Source: Candidatus Poseidoniaceae archaeon (GTDB taxonomy: Archaea > Thermoplasmatota > Poseidoniia > Poseidoniales > Poseidoniaceae). From it: 19,125 nucleotides of DNA. The DNA is taken from NCBI GenBank assembly GCA_022451835.1, contig JAKUNX010000023.1, forward strand, positions 1-19,125, written 5' to 3'. Shown here in pieces: positions 13,825 to 19,125 of the stretch. Each line of letters starts with the position of its first letter. Within the stretch, counting starts at the first letter, position 1. Position numbers and translations under genes: made by a program. The notes under the pieces are model-generated. The model saw nothing but the letters and a program-made list of their open reading frames with translations. It searched no databases and had not been told where the DNA came from.

Positions 13825-14625
13825 ATGGAAGGTCCAAGTGTAAGGATAAATGCAGAAGTATCGACAGAAAATGCGCTTGTTGTAGCATGCTTCCCTAGTG
13901 TTGGAATGGTCTCAAGTGTTGTTGCCCATTTTCTAATTGACCATCTTGAATTGGAATTCATCGGTGGTGTTATTGATCCACGCTTACCTGCGCTTACATT
14001 AGTTGACAAAGGTGTGCCATTGCCACCAATTAGGGCCTATGCCGGTAAGCCAAAGTGCACAATTGAAGGTTGTGACCAAGTTATTCTACTAATGAGTGAA
14101 CTTGTTGTTCCAGAAGCATTAGCACATGATATTGTTTGGGCTATGTTTGAATGGTCAAAGGAACAAAAAATTGTCGCTGGTGTCGTAATTGATGCCTTTG
14201 CAAAACAAGGAATGAAAGGCAATCTAAACGGCGCTGAACCTGTAGTTGATTATGAAGACACTGAAGGAATTGATGTGGTTGGAATTGGTGCTAATGATAA
14301 AAGTCGTAAGCGGCTTGAGGAAATGAAAGTCCCATTATTACAACAAGGCGTGATTAAAGGAATTAATGCCTCTATTTTAGGAGAAGCTCGCCGTAGAGGA
14401 TTAGATCTAATGTCAATTATGGTTGAGGCTGACCCTCGCTTCCCAGACGCACGTGCAGCAGCAACATTGATTGAAAATCTCAACAACTTATTGCCTTCAA
14501 TCAACCTACCACATCAGCCGCTGATTGAAGAAGCAGAATTCCTCGAATCGCAACTACAAGCTATGATGGATGGCGCTAATATTTCTAAAGATAGTCAACC
14601 CAGTAATTCAATGCTGTACGGCTGA
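13825..14625 (+). CDS. PAC2 family protein, PbaB-like, with C-terminal HbYX-type tail (paralogue 2)
   Basis: 266 residues. The PAC2 segments are present: A-L-V-V-A-C-F-P-S-V-G-M-V, D-P-R-L-P-A-L-T-L-V, V-I-L-L-M-S-E-L, G-I-G-A-N-D-K-S-R, G-V-I-K-G-I-N-A-S-I-L-G-E-A and P-R-F-P-D-A-R-A-A-A. It aligns along its length with the product of 5480-6238. The protein ends Met-Leu-Tyr-Gly, so the last three residues fit the hydrophobic-Tyr-x (HbYX) rule by which proteasome activators dock into alpha-ring pockets. In Pyrococcus the PAC2 homologue PbaB is reported to activate the 20S proteasome through such a tail. A role as 20S assembly factor or activator is therefore likely. The 3' end overlaps the convergent membrane gene by 18 bp. 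Confidence 0.86.
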   Translation: MEGPSVRINAEVSTENALVVACFPSVGMVSSVVAHFLIDHLELEFIGGVIDPRLPALTLVDKGVPLPPIRAYAGKPKCTIEGCDQVILLMSELVVPEALAHDIVWAMFEWSKEQKIVAGVVIDAFAKQGMKGNLNGAEPVVDYEDTEGIDVVGIGANDKSRKRLEEMKVPLLQQGVIKGINASILGEARRRGLDLMSIMVEADPRFPDARAAATLIENLNNLLPSINLPHQPLIEEAEFLESQLQAMMDGANISKDSQPSNSMLYG

Positions 14626-15186
14626 TTTTTTTCTTAGATTTAAAATTGATAATACTGTAGTTGCCAAGCCTGTTACCAAAATTATGGCGATTATCCAAAT
14701 TGGCATTAGGAAAATTGTGTCAAATGGTAAATTTAGCACATCAAACAATGATTCATTTCTGGTAAATTTACCGCCGACCGACGCGGTAAGTAACATGAAT
14801 CCGCTGGCTGCTAGACCTGTTGATGATTGAATAATCGATGATGGTTTACTTGACCAGACCTTAATACCAATTCTATATCTTGCATAAAGGGCTGCCGTAG
14901 CGAGCCCTGTAGCAATCATTGAAAGAAGCATTTTGTTGACTAATAGAGGTGAAGAAATATCTGAACCTGGTGATGATGAAATGCCCGAAATAATTGCAAA
15001 AGGTGTTGCGATTAAGCCGAATCCAAGAGCAAAATGACCAGTTATGTCAGTTACTTGAGAAATTTTTTCTGAGTGTAAAATATTGAAACTCTGTAGGGCT
15101 TTAAGCAGAAAACATACTCCTGCCATGGCAAAAGAACCAACGACTAATTCAGTGCTAATAACATGAAATGTTGCTGAAGATATCAC
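14608..15186 (-). CDS. Five-helix membrane protein, third gene of the CxCH/Ig-repeat operon
   Basis: 192 residues with hydrophobic helices at about 11-31, 49-69, 84-103, 119-136 and 157-182. Conserved-looking histidines lie at the membrane edges (His8, His38, His51), with helix 2 reading T-G-H-F-A-L-G-F-G. This layout is compatible with a b-type haem or quinone-linked membrane protein, or with DUF2231-like proteins, but no signature is decisive. Start is GTG 15186: GGAGG is 7 bases upstream and the GTGA overlaps the stop of the previous gene by 4 bp, so translation is coupled. Its position after two proteins with Cys-x(1,3)-Cys-His motifs suggests it is their membrane partner. Function unproven. 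Confidence 0.72.
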   Translation of the reverse strand: MISSATFHVISTELVVGSFAMAGVCFLLKALQSFNILHSEKISQVTDITGHFALGFGLIATPFAIISGISSSPGSDISSPLLVNKMLLSMIATGLATAALYARYRIGIKVWSSKPSSIIQSSTGLAASGFMLLTASVGGKFTRNESLFDVLNLPFDTIFLMPIWIIAIILVTGLATTVLSILNLRKKSAVQH

Positions 15187-16259
15187 TTTAAATCCTCCAA
15201 ATATTCATGCCCATACCATTTCCATTGCTCCATTGTCCAACCAGCAGGTAAACCGCCTTCAGGCAATGGTGGCGCATCATTAACCGTTGATTGAGCCTCG
15301 CTTACCATTGCTGTTTGTTCAATTGATACGATTTGTTTTGTTTCCTTTTCATTGTTAAATTTAGTATGTAATGTCAACACCAAACCGGCAAAGAACAAAC
15401 ATAGGGCAAGAGACTGAAGGTACAACTGGGTTTGGTTTATCTCCAATGCTGGCTCTTGTGCAGCAATTCTAAACCAGGGTGTTGTTTGGTCGGGGCCATC
15501 TCCCTTCATGGTTGCACGCCATTCAATAATCGAGGGTTGTAAAGCGGCTGGAAGATTAAACTGCCACTCTTGATCTGTAGTTGTTAGTGCATTAACAAGA
15601 GTAGATTCACCATCTACTAAGCGCCATTCTATCTCCATCTCTTGGACATCTATCGTAGAAATTACAATGGTAGAATTCTCTCCGATGTCTCGAGTTATTT
15701 TCGGTGAATAATCACTCGCTAAACGAGGTAAATTTTCTGGAATATCCTGTGGCGTTATCGCTAACGCGTCACTAATGCCAAAGAAAGGTGTATTTTCACC
15801 ACCATGATGAATTGAAAGATAGAAATTAGTTGTCTGAATACTCATCGGTTTTACTGTCCAAGATACACTATATTCGCTATTTAGTGAAGAACCTTCTAGT
15901 TCGATGTAATTATTATCTCCACCATTTTGATCGGAGATTACCATCCAATCTGCATCTTCTGGTAAATCGCTGTGACCAGTTGTATCAGTAATCAAAAATA
16001 ATCCAATATTATCTGAAGAAGAAAATTGTATCCCGCTGACTTTTGCCGTTATAGAAACTGGCAAATCAACATATGCAGTATTGTCTAATATCAATTCAAG
16101 TAATGCCGGCGAAGATTGGTTCTGAGATGAGTCGCCGTGACATGCTCCGCCACATTGCATGTCAAAATCTCCATCCCCTACGCCTCCTGGATTAGCTCCG
16201 CCAAAAGAAGTGAAACCAAGGAGAATTATTACAACAGAAAGTAGTGATATTCTATTCAT
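15183..16259 (-). CDS. Membrane-anchored exported protein with CxxxCH motif (choice-of-anchor-V/Reeler-like)
   Basis: 358 residues. The signal peptide is about 1-22 (cut near G-G-A-N). Then comes D-M-Q-C-G-G-A-C-H-G-D with Cys36, Cys40 and His41, a c-haem-like motif with three residues between the cysteines. The following ~130 residues fit the beta-sandwich that follows a CxxCH in choice-of-anchor-V (Reeler-like) proteins. A second beta region (~185-265) resembles the W-R-containing strands of Ig domains. One helix (~278-298) anchors it with the C-terminus in the cytoplasm. The tail ends with a compact motif, G-L-P-A-G-W-T-M-E-Q-W-K-W-Y-G (336-350). It begins two bases after the stop of the 848-residue protein gene and overlaps the membrane gene by 4 bp. 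Confidence 0.8.
   Translation of the reverse strand: MNRISLLSVVIILLGFTSFGGANPGGVGDGDFDMQCGGACHGDSSQNQSSPALLELILDNTAYVDLPVSITAKVSGIQFSSSDNIGLFLITDTTGHSDLPEDADWMVISDQNGGDNNYIELEGSSLNSEYSVSWTVKPMSIQTTNFYLSIHHGGENTPFFGISDALAITPQDIPENLPRLASDYSPKITRDIGENSTIVISTIDVQEMEIEWRLVDGESTLVNALTTTDQEWQFNLPAALQPSIIEWRATMKGDGPDQTTPWFRIAAQEPALEINQTQLYLQSLALCLFFAGLVLTLHTKFNNEKETKQIVSIEQTAMVSEAQSTVNDAPPLPEGGLPAGWTMEQWKWYGHEYLEDLK
15194..15198 (-). promoter_or_regulatory. Shine-Dalgarno GGAGG for the GTG start at 15186
   Basis: GGAGG is 7 bases before GTG 15186 and is formed by codons for the last residues (Leu-Glu-Asp) of the upstream gene. It supports the GTG start and coupled translation. Confidence 0.7.
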
Positions 16260-16260
16260 A

Positions 16261-18807
16261 TTATTCCCTCCTTTGGATTAGACTTAGTGATATAACTGCT
16301 ATACTTGAAATTAAGAATATCAGTCCTAAAACAAAACCGCCTGTCTCCGATACACCGCTGGCAGATTCAGTAGTAATTGCTACCTCAAAGTCTGAAATTG
16401 TCATTGAACCCGCAACTAATTCTTTACCATTAACAACGGGCGTGACTGTGTAAGAAGTTGCACCAGACATTATTGGCTCATCTTCAAACTGAAGATTGGT
16501 GGTTCGGGAAATTTCTTCACCATTCCTAAGCAAAATAAAATCAGCATTTTCTCCTGACCATTGCCAAGATAATTTGACTTCCATGCCATCATTTCTTGCT
16601 GCAAGTTCAGAAACCTTAGGCCCATTAGTTGTTATAATTACGTCTGATAATATATCTATTAATCCCAAATCATCCTCGACGGTTAGCGTTACGGTAATTT
16701 CTCCATAGCCAATAATTTCGACTATCTTACCTGTCTCAGCCCCAGAATTACCTTCACTATCTTGGTATTGCCAAAGATAATTGGTGATTACTCCATCTAA
16801 ATCAAACGATTCACTACCATCTAAGGTAATCATTTCGCCACGCCACAAATCTGTTGTAGGAACGGTAAAAATTGCTTCTGGAGGGAGGTTATCTACTTCT
16901 ATTGCCCAAGATTGTTGTTGTTCTAGTCCATCATTATCGTGAAATGAAATGACCAATGTCCACAACTGTCCAGCGCCAAAGTATTCGGCTGGAACAAATG
17001 TTGCATTATCTAAACTGCCTTCCCTAAAACCATTCCTTAACCACTGTATATTACTGACTATTTGGTCGCCATCTATATCGTTATATTCAGGCAATATTTC
17101 TAACCCTGGCAAATCTGTTTCGGCAAATGTTATGTTAGTCGGGATTTCATTGATGCTGATTGTTGGTAAACTATTCTGAACTGTAAATGTCGATTGCAAT
17201 GCTATTTCGCTAAATGATTCTCCATCATTTGCTTTGAGCGATACGGTCCATATATCGCCCTTAGAAGTATACTCTGCTGGCAACGGATTTAATCCGTCAA
17301 GTGGCGGTTGTTCAATACCATTCTTTGACCAGATAATCAATGGACTATTTGGTTCATCATCGTCAGCATCGCTATACTCATAGGCTACAAAAACGGAATC
17401 ATTTGTGTAAATTTCCGTTGGTGATATTGTAATTGCATTTACGACTGGCGGAGTATTGCCTATCAGTACCTCAGCATCTGCCCATGCTGACCAATCTATT
17501 CCATCACTAACGCGTATTTTCGCTTGCCAAACCTGACCTTTTTGTGTTGTTGAAGACAAAACTGTGGCTGTTGTCTGAGCCGTAAGCACATTATTAACTC
17601 GCCATTCAATTTCTGTATCGGTAATTTGGTCGTTATCTAAATCTAGAGTTGTATAAATCAACTGTATGTCATCGGCTGTCGTTGGTTGATTTGGACTAAT
17701 GATTGCAGATGTTACCTCTGGAGGATTATTTGGCTGTACGGCTCCTCCTATCGTGATTATTTGTGAGGAGCGAACTTCCATGTCATCGCCGTCATTCACG
17801 GAAACTTCAACTCGCCATTCATCACCTTCACGAGTTGCAATAGATGGAACTGTTAAATCATCATCAAACTCAGAAACTAGAACTCCATCAAGATACCATC
17901 TAATCATTACAGTGAGCGACTCTTGATCGTCATCACTCGCGGTATAACTCACGGTTAAATCGTCGTCTTCATCGGCTGAGGAAGGTGAAATTGTAGGCAT
18001 AGAAAGGCTGGGCGGAGAATTCTCAATGATTACGATATTACTTGTTTCCAGACTACCATAATCACTGCCATCAGATGGCTTCACAGTTGCATACCACTCT
18101 TGGCCTTTCTGGGTTTGGCTTGATGGAACTGTTAAGCCAGAGATTGTTCCTTGAGGCAAAGCTTGTGAATCGCGATACCAAATTATTTCACTACCTGACT
18201 CGGGATCATTGTCAGAATCGCTGTATGAGTAACTAAGGGTAAGGGAATCTGTGGTTTTTGCATTGGTCGGAGATAACAATACATTAGATGCAGACGGCGG
18301 ATTGTTAGGTGGTATATTTTCAGGAACTTGAACTAAATTAGTAACCCATCGATCACCATTATTATTCCCATTGCCGTTCGTAGTCATTCCTGCTACCTCA
18401 AAATTGACTGTCCCCCCACCTGCTGAGGGTGAAGTCCATTCAAAGCCCCAAGAGCGGTAGCTGCTACCTGTAATTGTATGAGTTGCGCTGTTGCCTTGAC
18501 TATTTACCTTAACAGCCATTATCCCGATTCCGGTGCTCAAGGTTCCTTTATCAACTTCTAGTGAAAATCCGCCACTAGAACCGGGAACTCCTCCACTAAC
18601 TGAGACCGTGACTTGGTATAATTTATTGGCGTCATAAGATGTTGGCAGGCCTGATATCGTCACACTGGCAGGGTTTGTCCCCGATTGAGAATGGCAACCA
18701 CAACCTGATGCTTGATTGTAAACTCCACCTTCATAGCCTTGGATTGCCGGTACCAATAACAGCATTGATACTATAGTAACAGCAACAAGGAACCTATGCT
18801 GACTCAT
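16261..18807 (-). CDS. Large surface protein: signal peptide, CxCH Reeler-like domain, five Ig-like repeats, PKD domain, C-terminal anchor
   Basis: 848 residues. The signal peptide is 1-24. Directly after it is A-S-G-C-G-C-H (Cys36, Cys38, His39) opening a choice-of-anchor-V/Reeler-like domain to ~165 (I-S-G-L-P-T-S-Y, then G-G-F-S-L-E-V). Five Ig-like repeats follow at about 170-263, 264-354, 360-450, 451-545 and 546-640. Each starts near N-x-P-P or similar, has a Trp strand (I-x-W), then a Lys-Gly/Ala-Gly-x2-W turn and an Asp-Gly end. A PKD domain (~641-727) and a fibronectin-III-like domain (~728-805) precede a C-terminal helix (~823-843) with a basic end. Asp-rich loops suggest calcium binding. 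It is a cell-surface stalk with a potential haem- or metal-binding head, and the first gene of the operon. Confidence 0.85.
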   Translation of the reverse strand: MSQHRFLVAVTIVSMLLLVPAIQGYEGGVYNQASGCGCHSQSGTNPASVTISGLPTSYDANKLYQVTVSVSGGVPGSSGGFSLEVDKGTLSTGIGIMAVKVNSQGNSATHTITGSSYRSWGFEWTSPSAGGGTVNFEVAGMTTNGNGNNNGDRWVTNLVQVPENIPPNNPPSASNVLLSPTNAKTTDSLTLSYSYSDSDNDPESGSEIIWYRDSQALPQGTISGLTVPSSQTQKGQEWYATVKPSDGSDYGSLETSNIVIIENSPPSLSMPTISPSSADEDDDLTVSYTASDDDQESLTVMIRWYLDGVLVSEFDDDLTVPSIATREGDEWRVEVSVNDGDDMEVRSSQIITIGGAVQPNNPPEVTSAIISPNQPTTADDIQLIYTTLDLDNDQITDTEIEWRVNNVLTAQTTATVLSSTTQKGQVWQAKIRVSDGIDWSAWADAEVLIGNTPPVVNAITISPTEIYTNDSVFVAYEYSDADDDEPNSPLIIWSKNGIEQPPLDGLNPLPAEYTSKGDIWTVSLKANDGESFSEIALQSTFTVQNSLPTISINEIPTNITFAETDLPGLEILPEYNDIDGDQIVSNIQWLRNGFREGSLDNATFVPAEYFGAGQLWTLVISFHDNDGLEQQQSWAIEVDNLPPEAIFTVPTTDLWRGEMITLDGSESFDLDGVITNYLWQYQDSEGNSGAETGKIVEIIGYGEITVTLTVEDDLGLIDILSDVIITTNGPKVSELAARNDGMEVKLSWQWSGENADFILLRNGEEISRTTNLQFEDEPIMSGATSYTVTPVVNGKELVAGSMTISDFEVAITTESASGVSETGGFVLGLIFLISSIAVISLSLIQRRE
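16267..16272 (-). promoter_or_regulatory. Shine-Dalgarno AGGAGG for the start at 16259
   Basis: AGGAGG is formed by the two Arg codons just before the stop of the 848-residue protein gene, 7 bases before ATG 16259. Confidence 0.75.
16816..18300 (-). repeat. Diverged Ig-like protein repeats in the 848-residue surface protein
   Basis: About five units of roughly 90-95 residues share N-x-P-P, I-x-W, K-G-x2-W and D-G landmarks but differ in DNA sequence, so these are old protein-level duplications, not DNA tandem repeats. The extent given includes the start of the following PKD domain. Confidence 0.6.
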
Positions 18808-18815
18808 AATACCAC

Positions 18816-18824
18816 AATCACCTC
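18816..18824 (-). promoter_or_regulatory. Strong Shine-Dalgarno GAGGTGATT for the start at 18807
   Basis: Nine bases, GAGGTGATT, complementary to the usual archaeal 16S rRNA 3' end (which contains ATCACCTC), 8 bases before ATG 18807. It is the best ribosome binding site in the window and implies a leadered mRNA for the surface-protein operon. Confidence 0.75.
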
Positions 18825-18867
18825 ACACTATTGAACATTTACTGATAAATGCGTGTACAATAGCCCA

Positions 18868-19125
18868 TTAAAAATCAAGAAGGGACTTTTGCGGGGGTTT
18901 AGTTTCCGTCAATTGCGGTGGATTTTCCGATTCATCTGATCTTGCTTCATCATTGAGTTCTTGATTGAGTTTATTCTCGTTCCAAATAGTAACTCCAAAA
19001 CTTTCCGCCTTGGCCAGTTTTGAGCCGGCATTTTCGCCTGCGATAAGCACATCTAGCTTGGAAGATATAGCGCCAACTACTTTTCCACCTGCTGCTTTAA
19101 CCATCAAGTGTATCGCTTTACGTGG
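18868..19125 (-). CDS. ligA: C-terminus of probable NAD-dependent DNA ligase: BRCT domain plus PIP-box-like tail (start outside the window)
   Basis: The frame runs in from the right edge without a start; TTG 19107 is internal. Visible residues begin P-R-K-A-I-H-L and continue through a BRCT core: G-G-K-V-V-G-A-I-S-S-K-L-D-V-L-I-A-G-E, then G-S-K-L-A-K-A, then G-V-T-I-W-N-E. The G-S-K-L-x-K-A signature is that of the BRCT domain closing bacterial-type LigA. After it, a ~28-residue acidic, Pro-rich linker ends in Q-K-S-L-L-D-F at the very C-terminus (18871-18891). This matches Q-x2-L-x2-F PCNA-interacting peptides of archaeal replication proteins. Another BRCT protein is possible because the catalytic part is not visible. 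Confidence 0.68.
   Translation of the reverse strand, partial: PRKAIHLMVKAAGGKVVGAISSKLDVLIAGENAGSKLAKAESFGVTIWNENKLNQELNDEARSDESENPPQLTETKPPQKSLLDF

Noticed and set aside
15183..16259. Calling the protein a c-type cytochrome
   Set aside because: The motif is C-x3-C-H, not C-x2-C-H, and the first operon protein has C-x-C-H; haem attachment is possible but not established, so it is left as a hypothesis.

Overview
The window looks like a gene-dense, AT-rich piece of an archaeal chromosome. Archaeal markers are a stand-alone GMP synthase glutaminase subunit, a Trm1 tRNA dimethyltransferase, two PAC2-family proteasome-assembly-type proteins and a tRNA preceded by a TATA box about 25 bp upstream. 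Long secreted Ig/PKD-repeat proteins, short spacers and a bacterial-looking DNA ligase BRCT tail fit a planktonic marine euryarchaeon of the Marine Group II (Poseidoniales) type. That lineage call is inference from style, not a search. No spacer exceeds about 105 bp, and I see no mobile element, CRISPR array or rRNA.

Layout. 1-1864 (+): the end of an acidic-tailed class II aldolase-like protein, then a DUF523-DUF1722 (TudS/YbgA-type) protein whose last ~45 residues are out of frame. 4055-1928 (-): a likely operon of a small membrane protein, GMP synthase subunit A, a short-chain dehydrogenase without its catalytic Tyr, and a Rieske ferredoxin-like protein. 4136-5479 (+): Trm1, ending stop-to-stop against a PAC2 protein on the minus strand. 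6365-7315 (+): a winged-helix-like protein and a pentapeptide-repeat protein. 8393-7317 (-): a hotdog thioesterase and a membrane protein. 8488-8564 (+): tRNA-Arg(GCG) with encoded CCA. 9231-9295 (-): a HAD phosphatase and a small basic protein.

From 9982 leftwards and 11658 leftwards (-) lie an unknown small protein, a PKD-domain lipoprotein and an acidic protein. 11746-12561 (+) is a DEDDh exonuclease with an ExoX-like C-terminal domain. It converges on a RecB/Cas4-type nuclease with a predicted Fe-S cluster (13737-12556, -). A second PAC2 protein (13825-14625, +) ends in an HbYX-type tail, Leu-Tyr-Gly.

The most unusual locus is the three-gene unit 18807-14608 (-): an 848-residue surface protein and a 358-residue membrane-anchored protein, each with a Cys-x(1 or 3)-Cys-His motif just after the signal peptide, followed by a five-helix membrane protein. 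All three have strong GGAGG-like ribosome binding sites and the genes are nearly or actually overlapping. This suggests a stoichiometric envelope complex, possibly haem- or metal-binding. The right edge holds the C-terminus of a probable NAD-dependent DNA ligase carrying an archaeal-style PCNA-interacting tail.
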